Position numbers and translations under genes: made by a program
Notes under the pieces: generated by a model
The model's database searches: none
Told to the model about the DNA's origin: nothing
Seen by the model: only the letters and a program-made list of their open reading frames with translations
Shown: positions 35,595 through 44,018 of the stretch, piece by piece
Layout of the letters: each line of letters begins with the position of its first letter
How positions within the stretch are numbered: the stretch's first letter is position 1
Source of the DNA: an uncultured Pseudomonadota bacterium
GTDB taxonomy: Bacteria > Pseudomonadota > Gammaproteobacteria > Steroidobacterales > Steroidobacteraceae
Assembly (NCBI GenBank): GCA_903927005.1
Contig: CAIYLH010000058.1
Span: 1 to 59,355, forward strand
DNA length: 59,355 nucleotides
Direction: 5' to 3'

Positions 35595-36661
35595 CACCGA
35601 CCCTGTTCATCGATCGCGACGGTACCCTCGTCGAGGAACCCGCCGACGAGCAAGTCGACCGGCTGGACAAGATCCGCCTGGTGCCGGGTGCGATCAGCGC
35701 GCTGAGCGCGCTGCAGGACGCCGGCTACCGGCTGGTGATGGTCACCAATCAGGACGGGCTGGGCACCATCAGCTTCCCGGCAGCAGATTTTCAGCGGGTG
35801 CAGGACTTCATCCTCGCGCTGTTCGCCGCCGAAGGCGTGCAGTTCGACGCGGTGCTGGTCTGCCCACACCACGCCATCGATGGCTGCGACTGCCGCAAGC
35901 CCAAGACCCTGCTCGTCGACCAATACCTCGCCACGCGGCCGATGGATCCGGCGCGCTCTGCGGTGATCGGCGACCGCGCGACCGACCTTGAGCTGGCCGC
36001 CAGGCTCGGCATCGCAGGGCTCAAGATCGAAGTCGCAGGTCCGCCCGAACACACCTGGCCGGCCGTGCGACAACGCCTGACGCAGCGCCAGCGCACCGCC
36101 ACGGTGGAGCGCAAGACGCGCGAGACCGACATCCGCGTGCACGTGAACCTCGACGCCGAGGCTCCGACGCGCATCACCACCGGCATCGGCTTCTTCGACC
36201 ACATGCTCGAGCAGGTCGCCCGTCACGGCGGCTTCGCGCTCGAGCTCGACTGCAAGGGCGATCTCGAGGTCGACGAACACCATACCGTTGAGGACTGCGC
36301 GCTGGCGCTCGGCCAGGCGCTGCGTCAGGCGCTCGGCGCCAAGCTCGGCATCGGTCGCTACGGCTTCCTGCTGGCGATGGACGAGGCCGAAGCGCAGGTA
36401 GCGCTCGACCTGTCCGGTCGCGCCTACTTCGTCTTCGAAGGAGCGTTCGGACGCGATGCTGTCGGCGGCCTGCCGACCGAGCTTGTGCCGCACTTCTTCC
36501 GCAGCCTGTCCGATACGCTCGCCTGCGCGCTGCACCTGACCGTCAGGGGCGAAAACACCCACCACATGGTCGAGAGCTGCTTCAAGGGCGTCGGCCGGGC
36601 GCTGCGTCAGGCGCTGCGCGTGGAAGGCACCACCCTGCCCTCCAGCAAGGGCGTGCTTTGA
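35591..36661 (+). CDS. hisB: Bifunctional histidinol-phosphatase / imidazoleglycerol-phosphate dehydratase
   Basis: 356 residues, two fused enzymes. Residues 1-165 are a HAD phosphatase: LFIDRDGTLVEEP with the two Asp, then the Zn-binding CPHHAIDGCDCRKPK. From about residue 170 it is HisB dehydratase: TGIGFFDHMLEQVARHGG and DEHHTVEDCALALG with the metal-binding His residues, repeated as ENTHHMVESCFKGVGRALRQ. The fusion occurs in enteric and Xanthomonas-type bacteria. ATGA overlap with hisC, and the stop overlaps the TTG of hisH. Confidence 0.96.
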   Translation: MTPTLFIDRDGTLVEEPADEQVDRLDKIRLVPGAISALSALQDAGYRLVMVTNQDGLGTISFPAADFQRVQDFILALFAAEGVQFDAVLVCPHHAIDGCDCRKPKTLLVDQYLATRPMDPARSAVIGDRATDLELAARLGIAGLKIEVAGPPEHTWPAVRQRLTQRQRTATVERKTRETDIRVHVNLDAEAPTRITTGIGFFDHMLEQVARHGGFALELDCKGDLEVDEHHTVEDCALALGQALRQALGAKLGIGRYGFLLAMDEAEAQVALDLSGRAYFVFEGAFGRDAVGGLPTELVPHFFRSLSDTLACALHLTVRGENTHHMVESCFKGVGRALRQALRVEGTTLPSSKGVL

Positions 36662-37257
36662 GCTCGCTGGTCATCGTCGACAACGGCGGCGGCAATGTCG
36701 CCTCGGTGCGTTACGCGCTCGAGCGACTCGGCGTCGAGGCCGCGCTATCGGCAGACCCGGCCGTCGTACGCGCGGCGCGACGGGTGATCCTGCCCGGGGT
36801 CGGCGCCGCGGCCGATGCCATGCAGCGGCTGCGCGCAAGCGGACTGGACCGGCTGATCCCGACGCTCACCCAACCGGTGCTCGGAATCTGCCTGGGGATG
36901 CAGTTGTTGTTCCAGTCCTCCGCCGAGGGCGACACGCAGTGCCTGGGGATTCTCGCCGGCCGCGCCGAGCGGTTCCCGGACCGGGCCGGCCTGCCGGTGC
37001 CGCACATGGGCTGGAACCAGCTCGCCCCGCAACGCAGCTCGCCGCTGCTGGCGGGCATCGAGGCGGGTGAGTACGCTTACTTCGTGCACAGCTACGCCCT
37101 GCCGCCGAGTCCGGATGCGATTGCCCTGTGCGACTACGGCCAACCGTTCACGGCGATCGTCAGCCGCGGCAACTTCCACGGTGCGCAATGCCATCCGGAG
37201 CGCTCCGGCTCAACCGGCGCCCGCCTGCTCGCCAACTTCCTCGCACTGGATGCCTGA
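36658..37257 (+). CDS. hisH: Imidazole glycerol phosphate synthase, glutaminase subunit
   Basis: 199 residues, TTG start overlapping the hisB stop (TTGA). Class I glutamine amidotransferase: the nucleophile Cys is in LGICLGMQLLF, the catalytic His-x-Glu in GAQCHPERSGS, with NGGGNVASVRYALERL at the N-terminus. It supplies ammonia to HisF. Confidence 0.93.
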   Translation: MSSLVIVDNGGGNVASVRYALERLGVEAALSADPAVVRAARRVILPGVGAAADAMQRLRASGLDRLIPTLTQPVLGICLGMQLLFQSSAEGDTQCLGILAGRAERFPDRAGLPVPHMGWNQLAPQRSSPLLAGIEAGEYAYFVHSYALPPSPDAIALCDYGQPFTAIVSRGNFHGAQCHPERSGSTGARLLANFLALDA

Positions 37258-37260
37258 CAC

Positions 37261-38001
37261 GTGCAACTGATACCCGCCATCGATCTCAAGGACGGGCGCT
37301 GCGTGCGCCTCTACCAGGGCGACTTCGCTGCAGAGACCCGCTACGACGTCACGCCAGAGGGCTTGTATGAGCGCTTCGCCGACCTCGGCGCACGCTGGCT
37401 GCACGTCGTCGACCTCGACGGCGCACGCGACGGTGCCCAGGCCCATCTGCCGCTGATCGCAGAGCTCGCCGGCCGTGGTCGGCTGAAGATGCAGGTCGGC
37501 GGTGGGCTGCGCAGCCGCGAGACGATCGACCGGACCCTCGCCGCCGGCGCGAGCCGGGTCGTGATCGGCTCGCTGGCGGTCACCGACCCGGACCTCGTCG
37601 CCGGCTGGCTGCGCAAGCTCGGACCTGACGCCATCGTACTGGCGCTGGACGTGCGCCTCGATGCCGACGGCACGCCGCGACTGGCCACGCACGGCTGGCT
37701 CGAGCAGTCGACGCTCGTGTTGTGGGACGTGGTCGCGCGCTACATCGACGCGGGGCTGCGGCACGTGCTGTGTACCGACGTCGGCTGCGACGGCGCGCTG
37801 TCCGGGCCGAACTTCGACCTGTATGTCGAGGCCGTGCGGCGCTTCCCGACCGTGCAGTGGCAGGCCTCGGGCGGCGTGCGCGATGCACGCGACCTGTGGG
37901 CACTGGCAGGCGGCGGCGTTGCCGCGGCGGTCAGTGGCCGTGCCCTGCTTGAGAACAGGATGACTGTCGAGGAGTTGCAGCCATTCTTGCCCGCCGCCTG
38001 A
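37261..38001 (+). CDS. hisA: HisA isomerase (ProFAR isomerase)
   Basis: 246 residues, GTG start three bases after the hisH stop. TIM barrel with the paired phosphate loops. The first catalytic Asp is in [19 protein letters not shown], then [29 protein letters not shown] with the second Asp, and [15 protein letters not shown]. Its last 19 bases overlap the proposed hisF start. Confidence 0.94.
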   Translation: MQLIPAIDLKDGRCVRLYQGDFAAETRYDVTPEGLYERFADLGARWLHVVDLDGARDGAQAHLPLIAELAGRGRLKMQVGGGLRSRETIDRTLAAGASRVVIGSLAVTDPDLVAGWLRKLGPDAIVLALDVRLDADGTPRLATHGWLEQSTLVLWDVVARYIDAGLRHVLCTDVGCDGALSGPNFDLYVEAVRRFPTVQWQASGGVRDARDLWALAGGGVAAAVSGRALLENRMTVEELQPFLPAA

Positions 38002-38762
38002 TCCCCTGCCTGGATGTGCGCGACGGCGTCGTCGTCAAGGGCGTGCGCTTCCGCGATCACAAGATCGTCGGTGGCATCGAAGAACTGGCGTTGCGCTATC
38101 GCGACGCCGGCGCCGACGAACTGGTGTTCTACGACATCACCGCCAGTCCCGACGGTCGCAGGGTGGAGCGCGCGTGGGTCGAGCGCGTCGCGCGACTGCT
38201 CGACATCCCGTTCTGCGTTGCTGGCGGCATCCGCTCGGTGGCGGACGCCGAGGCCGTCCTCGGCGCCGGCGCCGAGAAGGTGTCGGTGAACTCCCCCGCA
38301 CTGGCGGATCCCGAACTGATCAGCCGCCTGAGCGAGCGCTTCGGCGCGCAGTGCGTCGTCGTCGGCATCGACAGCCAGACCGTGCCCGGGCCGGACGGCC
38401 CGCGCTATGAAGTGCACCAGTACACGGGCGATCCCAGCCGCAGCCGGGCGACACCGCGTGCGACCCTCGACTGGGTACGACAAGTACAGGCGCTGGGCGC
38501 CGGCGAAATCGTGCTCAACTGCATGGCCAGCGACGGCGTGCGCAACGGCTACGACCTGCCGCAGCTGATCGCCGTGCGCGCCGAGTGTCGCGTGCCGCTG
38601 ATCGCCTCGGGGGGTGCGGGTACGCCCGCGCATTTCCTGGACGTGTTCCAGGACGCGCAGGTCGACGGCGCGCTGGCGGCCAGCGTGTTCCATCTGGGCA
38701 CGATCGAGATTCCGGACCTGAAGCAGTACCTGCGGGCCGCAGGCATCGAGGTGAGGCCATGA
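37983..38762 (+). CDS. hisF: Imidazole glycerol phosphate synthase, cyclase subunit (ATT start)
   Basis: 259 residues if translation starts at ATT (37983), reading [20 protein letters not shown]. No in-frame ATG, GTG or TTG occurs between the preceding stop (37950) and the GTG at 38016. Starting at that GTG would delete strand 1 and the catalytic Asp11. A strong GAGGAG lies eight bases before the ATT, inside hisA. The second catalytic Asp is in [11 protein letters not shown], with [13 protein letters not shown] near the end. TIM barrel, partner of HisH. The stop overlaps the hisIE start. Confidence 0.88.
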   Translation: MLARRLIPCLDVRDGVVVKGVRFRDHKIVGGIEELALRYRDAGADELVFYDITASPDGRRVERAWVERVARLLDIPFCVAGGIRSVADAEAVLGAGAEKVSVNSPALADPELISRLSERFGAQCVVVGIDSQTVPGPDGPRYEVHQYTGDPSRSRATPRATLDWVRQVQALGAGEIVLNCMASDGVRNGYDLPQLIAVRAECRVPLIASGGAGTPAHFLDVFQDAQVDGALAASVFHLGTIEIPDLKQYLRAAGIEVRP

Positions 38763-39397
38763 CGATCGACGACATTGAGGCGCTGGACTGGACCAAGGGC
38801 GACGGGCTGCTGCCTGCCATCGTGCAGCACGCCGACTCCGGCACGGTACTGATGCTCGGCTACATGAACCGCGAGTCACTCGCAGCCACACTCACCACCG
38901 GCCAGGTCACCTTCTACAGTCGCAGTCGCGCGCGGCTGTGGACCAAGGGCGAGACCTCCGGCAACACGATCTCGGTCGGCGCCGTCACGATGGACTGCGA
39001 TCGCGACACGTTGCTGGTACTGGGCCGACCGCAGGGCCCGGTATGCCACACCGGCGCTGCCACCTGCTTCCACGGCCAGCCGGCGAGCGCCGCGACCGAG
39101 CTGGCGTTCCTGCTACAGCTGGAAAAAATCATCGCCGCCCGCATCGCGGACCAGCCTGACTCGAGCTACACCGCCAAACTGCACGCCCGCGGACTCACCC
39201 GCATGGCGCAGAAGGTTGGCGAGGAAGGACTGGAAGTCGCGCTCGCCGCGGTCACCGACAACGACGCACAACTCGTCGGCGAGGGCGCCGACCTGATCTA
39301 CCACCTGCTGCTATTGCTGCGGGCGCGGGGACTTGGGCTCGAGGATGTCGTCACCGAACTGAGCTGCCGTCACGCGGCGCGCCTCGCGCCTGGCTAG
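38759..39397 (+). CDS. hisI: Bifunctional phosphoribosyl-AMP cyclohydrolase / -ATP pyrophosphatase
   Basis: 212 residues from the ATG at 38759 overlapping hisF. The N-terminal HisI domain has [34 protein letters not shown], the Zn/Mg-binding MDCDRDTLL and [12 protein letters not shown]. The C-terminal HisE domain has [19 protein letters not shown] and [13 protein letters not shown]. It catalyses steps two and three of the pathway and ends the operon. No intrinsic terminator follows. Confidence 0.95.
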   Translation: MTIDDIEALDWTKGDGLLPAIVQHADSGTVLMLGYMNRESLAATLTTGQVTFYSRSRARLWTKGETSGNTISVGAVTMDCDRDTLLVLGRPQGPVCHTGAATCFHGQPASAATELAFLLQLEKIIAARIADQPDSSYTAKLHARGLTRMAQKVGEEGLEVALAAVTDNDAQLVGEGADLIYHLLLLLRARGLGLEDVVTELSCRHAARLAPG

Positions 39398-39510
39398 CTG
39401 GGCGCGACAATCGTCGCACCCGCTCGCGCAATGGGCGGCTGAGGCGGTAGCATCAATCCCCTAGACCCGCGGCAGCACAGCCACAACGGGCGGACGATAA
39501 GGGGGCGAAG

Positions 39511-41013
39511 ATGACAGACCAGACCACCGGCAGCGGTGATGCCGACGCCGCGCAACTGCGCGCCCTTGGCTACGTATCCCACTTCGAGCGCAGCATGACG
39601 CTGTGGGAGAACTTCGCGCTCGGCTTCACCTATCTGTCGCCGGTCGTCGGCGTGTATACGATCTTCGCGACCACCTTCGCGGCCGGTGGCCCACCGATGT
39701 GGTGGACCTACCTGCTGGTCGGCATCGGCCAGCTGGGCGTCTGCCTGATCTTCGGCGAGATCGTCTCGCAATTTCCAATCTCCGGCGGCATCTACCCATG
39801 GGCGCGACGCCTGTACGGCAAGCGCTGGGCGTGGATGGCGGGCTGGGTGTACGGCTGGGCGCTGTTCGTCACGCTCGCCGCAATCGCCACCGGCGCTGCG
39901 CCCTTCATCGCACAGCTGTTCGGTAGCGAGGGCACGCCGGCACAGTTGACGAGTATCGCGATCGGGCTGATCGCACTGACCACGCTACTCAACCTCAGCG
40001 GCACGCGGCTGCTGGCGCGGTTCGCGATGTTCGGCTTCATCTGTGAACTGGTCGGTGCGATCGCGGTAGGCAGCTATCTGCTGGCGTTCGCGCGCCACCA
40101 GCCATGGAGCGCGCTGATCGATGTCAGCCACCTGCATGCCGCCAACGCCAGCTACTGGCCGGCATTCCTCGCCTCCGCACTCGGCGCGATGTTCTGCTAC
40201 TACGGCTTCGAGGCCTGCGGCGACGTCGCCGAAGAGACCCCGGACGCGGGCCGGACGATCCCGAAGTCGATGCGCCTGACGATCTACGTCGGCGGCGCGG
40301 CAGCGCTATGGGTCTGCCTCGGACTCGTACTCGCCGTGCCCGACGTCGAGGCAGTCATGTCCGGCAAGGATAAGGATCCGGTCGTCACGCTGCTCAAGGC
40401 GGCGGTTGGCGAGCTGGGACTCAGAGTCGTGATCGCGATCGTCACGGTCTCGTTCGTCTCGGCGCTGCTGAGCCTGCAGGCGGCGGCGAGTCGGCTGCTG
40501 TTCGCCTACGCGCGCGACGAGATGATCGTCGGCAGCGAACACCTGCGGCGGCTTTCGCCCGGCCGGCACGTCCCGGCGGTCGCGCTGCTGGTCGCCGGCG
40601 GCATTCCCGCGCTGATCGCGCTGTCGGCGATGTGGCTGCAGGATGCGATCGCGACCATCATCAGCTTTGCGTCGGTCGGCATCTACATCGCCTTCCAGAT
40701 GATCGTGTTCGCGGCGCTCGTCGCAAGACTGCGTGGCTGGCGGCCCGCCGGATCCTTCACGCTGGGCGCCTGGGGCTGGCCGGTCAACCTGTTAGCACAG
40801 CTCTACGGCCTGTGCGCGATCGTCAACATGTCCTGGCCGCGCAGCCCTGCCGACCCCTGGTACAGCAACTACGGAGTCCTGCTGACGTCGCTGGGCGTCA
40901 TCGGCCTCGGCCTGCTCTACATGCTGCTCTGGCGGCCGTATGATCGTGGCCGCGCACCCGCCGGCGACGCACACCAGGTCATGGTCGCCGTCGGCGCACC
41001 GATCAGTGATTGA
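39511..41013 (+). CDS. APC family amino acid permease
   Basis: 500 residues, about twelve membrane helices. The N-terminal consensus loop is present: NFALGFTYLSPVVGVYTIF followed by LIFGEIVSQFPISGGIYPWA. GFEACGDVAEETPDAGRTIP is the signature of the amino-acid/choline transporter (ACT) branch, which includes GABA and polyamine permeases. The substrate is unknown. It follows the his operon by 113 bases on the same strand with no terminator between, but has its own ribosome site and is probably separate. Confidence 0.88.
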   Translation: MTDQTTGSGDADAAQLRALGYVSHFERSMTLWENFALGFTYLSPVVGVYTIFATTFAAGGPPMWWTYLLVGIGQLGVCLIFGEIVSQFPISGGIYPWARRLYGKRWAWMAGWVYGWALFVTLAAIATGAAPFIAQLFGSEGTPAQLTSIAIGLIALTTLLNLSGTRLLARFAMFGFICELVGAIAVGSYLLAFARHQPWSALIDVSHLHAANASYWPAFLASALGAMFCYYGFEACGDVAEETPDAGRTIPKSMRLTIYVGGAAALWVCLGLVLAVPDVEAVMSGKDKDPVVTLLKAAVGELGLRVVIAIVTVSFVSALLSLQAAASRLLFAYARDEMIVGSEHLRRLSPGRHVPAVALLVAGGIPALIALSAMWLQDAIATIISFASVGIYIAFQMIVFAALVARLRGWRPAGSFTLGAWGWPVNLLAQLYGLCAIVNMSWPRSPADPWYSNYGVLLTSLGVIGLGLLYMLLWRPYDRGRAPAGDAHQVMVAVGAPISD

Positions 41014-41107
41014 CCCGCCTGGCAGCCGCGTTAGAGACGATCAGTTCCAGGCCATGCTCGCACACTATCCCACCCACAATAGCCGCTTCGGCAAGATGAG
41101 GACTCCC

Positions 41108-41539
41108 ATGCACAAGTCACTTTCGATCCTGGTCGCCGTCGCGACCCTGGCCACCGGCAGCGCGCTCGCGGCGGAGCACCTGCAATTGGTTGAGCGCGAC
41201 GCCACTGAGACCACTATCGATATCGGCGCCAAGGGCGATTCGGTCGGCGACCTGCTGACCTTCGCCAACCCCGTGTTCGACGCCGCCAACAAGACCCAAC
41301 TCGGCTCCGACCAGGGTTATTGCGTCCGCGTGATCGCAGGCAAGAGCTGGGAGTGCATCTGGACCCTGTCGCTGAAGGAGGGTCAGATCACGATCGAGGG
41401 GCCGTTCCTCGACGTCGGTGACTCGCTGTTCAGCGTCACCGGCGGCACGGGCAAGTACGCTGGCGCAAAGGGCCAGCTAAAGATGCACAAGCGCGACGGC
41501 AAGGCCACCGCCTACGATTTCAGCTACGACCTGCTCTAA
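41108..41539 (+). CDS. Secreted allene-oxide-cyclase-like (AOC barrel) protein
   Basis: 143 residues from the ATG at 41108 with GAGGA upstream; signal peptide cleaved near SALAAE. The mature part has the AOC/dirigent-like eight-strand barrel pattern: VGDLLTFANPVFDAANKTQL, GYCVRVIAGKSWECIWTLSL, and GGTGKYAGAKGQLKMHKRDG. Plant AOC enzymes make jasmonate precursors. Bacterial secreted relatives have no settled function. The paired Cys (GYCVRV, WECIWT) may bond in the periplasm. Confidence 0.75.
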   Translation: MHKSLSILVAVATLATGSALAAEHLQLVERDATETTIDIGAKGDSVGDLLTFANPVFDAANKTQLGSDQGYCVRVIAGKSWECIWTLSLKEGQITIEGPFLDVGDSLFSVTGGTGKYAGAKGQLKMHKRDGKATAYDFSYDLL

Positions 41540-41578
41540 GCCGCTACCGCGGCTGCGGCGGCACGCCTTGCTAGAACT

Positions 41579-41606
41579 CCACAGCCGCGGCCGCTCGCGG
41601 CTGTGG
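41579..41606 (+). terminator. Strong hairpin after the AOC-like gene
   Basis: An eleven-base-pair perfect stem (CCACAGCCGCG / CGCGGCTGTGG, loop of 6) lies 40 bases after the stop and between convergent genes. It has no T-run, so it is a weak or factor-assisted terminator. Confidence 0.5.
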
Positions 41607-41687
41607 GCCCTGCCGACCCCGAACCGCGGCGTGCAACGCCAGGCGCTGCCGCGCTGACCCCGCCGCTCTCGCCGCCTAAAGCCGGCC

Positions 41688-42872
41688 TCAGCCGTCTGCA
41701 GGGCGGCGAGCGAATGCTGCCATGCCACTCGCAGCGAGTGCCGTGACGGCCGCTGCCGCCGCAAAGGCGACGGACGAGCCGGCGCGCTCCCAGAGCACGC
41801 CGAACAGCACCGCACCGGGCAGCACAAACACGCCCGAGACGAGATGGTACAGACCGAAGGCCGTGCCCCGTGCAGCAAGCGGCGCCGCATCGCCGATCAG
41901 CGCCCGCTCAGCCGGCTCGGTCAGCACGAGCGAGGCGGAGTACGCCAGAAACAGCGCCCACACCACCGCACCCTGCGCAGGGACCAGCGCCAGCGCCAGC
42001 AGCGCACAGACCCGCGCCGACCAGCCCAGTAGCAGCAGCGGCAGGCGACCATAGCGATCGGTCGCAACCCCCGCGGGGTAGGCCAGCAGCATCTTCACCA
42101 AGCTGGCGGCAGCCCAGATGAGCGGCACCCACGGCAGCGGCAGCCCCGCGCCACGCGCCCACAACACCACGAACACCTCCGGCACGGTCGCCAGCGCCAG
42201 CACCGCGGCGGCGGCCAGCAGCGCACGCAGGCGACGATCAAGCAGCCCCAGCCGCAGCGGCGGAGACGCAGCCGGTGGCGCACCGGCCTGCGCTGGCAGC
42301 GCGACCCCCACCAGCAGCATGACCAGCAGGCCCGGCACGACTGCAGCGAGGAACACCCGGCTCAGCGGCACCTGGCGGGCCAGCAACGCCCAGGCCAGCA
42401 GCGGCCCGATCATGGCGCCGGCGTGATCCATCGTGCGATGGAAGCCAAATGCCCGACCGCGCGCCGTGCGGTCGGCGGCTGTGGCGATCAGCGCATCGCG
42501 CGGCGCAGTACGAATCCCCTTGCCGATGCGATCGGCGAAGCGCAGCACAAGCACCGCCGGCCAGCTCGCCGCCAGACCGATCAGCGGACGAGCCAGGTTC
42601 GAAAGCCCATAGCCTGCAACCACGAGTCGTTTGGGCGGTACGCCGCGGTCGGCGAGCCTGCCTGCGACCAGTTTCAGGACGCTGGCAGTGGCTTCGGCCA
42701 AACCCTCGACCAGACCGACGATCGCGGGCCCCGCACCGAGCGTCGCGGTCAGAAATATCGGCAGCAGGGGCGTGATCATCTCGCTGGAGGCATCGTTGAG
42801 CAGCGAGACGCAGCCGAGCACGATCACCGTTCGCGGCAGCACGGCAGAAACCTTCGGGGGCGCGATGCCCAC
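41688..42872 (-). CDS. MFS transporter
   Basis: 394 residues from a GTG at 42872, eight bases after the asd stop. Longer starts would lie inside asd. About twelve membrane helices. VSLLNDASSEMITPLLPIFL at the N-terminus, the loop motif DRIGKGIRTAPRDALIA and GFHRTMDHAGAMIGPL are typical of a bacterial MFS group related to multidrug or nickel-resistance permeases. Probably co-transcribed with lysAC-asd. Whether it exports a pathway amino acid is unknown. Confidence 0.82.
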   Translation of the reverse strand: MGIAPPKVSAVLPRTVIVLGCVSLLNDASSEMITPLLPIFLTATLGAGPAIVGLVEGLAEATASVLKLVAGRLADRGVPPKRLVVAGYGLSNLARPLIGLAASWPAVLVLRFADRIGKGIRTAPRDALIATAADRTARGRAFGFHRTMDHAGAMIGPLLAWALLARQVPLSRVFLAAVVPGLLVMLLVGVALPAQAGAPPAASPPLRLGLLDRRLRALLAAAAVLALATVPEVFVVLWARGAGLPLPWVPLIWAAASLVKMLLAYPAGVATDRYGRLPLLLLGWSARVCALLALALVPAQGAVVWALFLAYSASLVLTEPAERALIGDAAPLAARGTAFGLYHLVSGVFVLPGAVLFGVLWERAGSSVAFAAAAAVTALAASGMAAFARRPADG

Positions 42873-42879
42873 GCTGCTG

Positions 42880-43992
42880 CTAGCGACGCGCGACGAGGAT
42901 GCGCAGCATCCGCCGCAGCGGCTCGGCAGCGCCCCACAGCAGCTGGTCGCCGACGGTGAAGGCACTGAGGTACTCCCCACCCATCGACATTTTGCGCAGC
43001 CGTCCTACCGGGATCGACAGCGTGCCGGACACCTTCGCAGGTGACAGCTCGCGGATCGACGCCTCACGCTCGTTCGGGATCACCCGCACCCAGTCGTTGG
43101 ACGAGGCGATCAACTGTTCCAGCTCGAGCAGCGGCAGGTCGCGGCGCAACTTGAGGGTCAGCGCCTGGCTGTGGCAGCGCATCGCACCGACGCGCACGCA
43201 CAGACCATCGAGCGGCACCGGGTTCGCCTCGCTACCGAGGATCTTGTTGGCCTCCGCCCCGCCCTTCCACTCCTCGCGGCTCTGGCCATTGCCGAGGTCC
43301 TTGTCGATCCATGCAATCAGGCTGCCGGCCAGCGCCGTGCCGAACTGCGCATGCGGCAGCGCATCGCCACGCAGCGTCTCGGCGACGATACGGTCGATCT
43401 CGAGGATGGAGGCGTGCGGATCAGCCAGCAGCGGCGCGACGGCGGCGTGCGTCGCGCCCATCTGCGCGATCAGCTCGCGCATGTTGGCAGCGCCTGCGCC
43501 AGAGGCCGCCTGGTAGGTCATCGCGCTCGCCCACTCGACCAGGCCTTCGGTGAACAGCGCACCGAGGGCCATCAGCATTAGCGAGACGGTGCAGTTGCCA
43601 CCGACGTAGTCGCGTACGCCGCTGGCGAGGGCCGCGTCGATGACCGCACGGTTGACCGGATCGAGGATGATCACCGACTCGCGCTTCATACGCAGCGTCG
43701 AGGCCGCATCGATCCAATAGCCGTCCCAGCCGGCAGCGCGCAGCGCCGGATGCACGGCGCTGGTGTAGTCGCCGCCCTGGCAGGAAATGATCGCATCCAT
43801 CGCGGCGAGCGCCGGCAGGTCGTTAGCGTCCTGCACCGGGCCCAGCGCACGGCCCACCTCAGGCGCCGGCCGGCCCGCCTGGGTCGTGCTGAAGAACACC
43901 GGCTCAACGAGCTCGAAGTCACGCTCGGCGCGCATCCTGGCTACGAGCACCGAGCCCACCATGCCGCGCCAACCGACGATTCCGACCTTCAT
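42880..43992 (-). CDS. asd: Aspartate-semialdehyde dehydrogenase
   Basis: 370 residues. The NADP loop is [18 protein letters not shown]. The catalytic Cys is in [16 protein letters not shown], and the substrate-binding Arg and His lie in [18 protein letters not shown]. It reduces aspartyl phosphate to the semialdehyde, the branch point to lysine, methionine and threonine. It sits 26 bases downstream of the aspartate kinase fusion, so the first two pathway steps and the last lysine step are one transcription unit. Confidence 0.95.
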   Translation of the reverse strand: MKVGIVGWRGMVGSVLVARMRAERDFELVEPVFFSTTQAGRPAPEVGRALGPVQDANDLPALAAMDAIISCQGGDYTSAVHPALRAAGWDGYWIDAASTLRMKRESVIILDPVNRAVIDAALASGVRDYVGGNCTVSLMLMALGALFTEGLVEWASAMTYQAASGAGAANMRELIAQMGATHAAVAPLLADPHASILEIDRIVAETLRGDALPHAQFGTALAGSLIAWIDKDLGNGQSREEWKGGAEANKILGSEANPVPLDGLCVRVGAMRCHSQALTLKLRRDLPLLELEQLIASSNDWVRVIPNEREASIRELSPAKVSGTLSIPVGRLRKMSMGGEYLSAFTVGDQLLWGAAEPLRRMLRILVARR

Positions 43993-44018
43993 CGACCTCT
44001 CCTCGCGCCCGTTAAGGG

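Noticed and set aside
38016-38762. GTG at 38016 as the hisF start
   Set aside because: It would remove the first strand and the catalytic Asp11; ATT at 37983 with a GAGGAG site fits the family N-terminus.
41540-41687. Intrinsic terminator for the AOC-like gene
   Set aside because: The 11-base-pair hairpin is strong but has no T-run; listed with reduced confidence rather than as a proven terminator.
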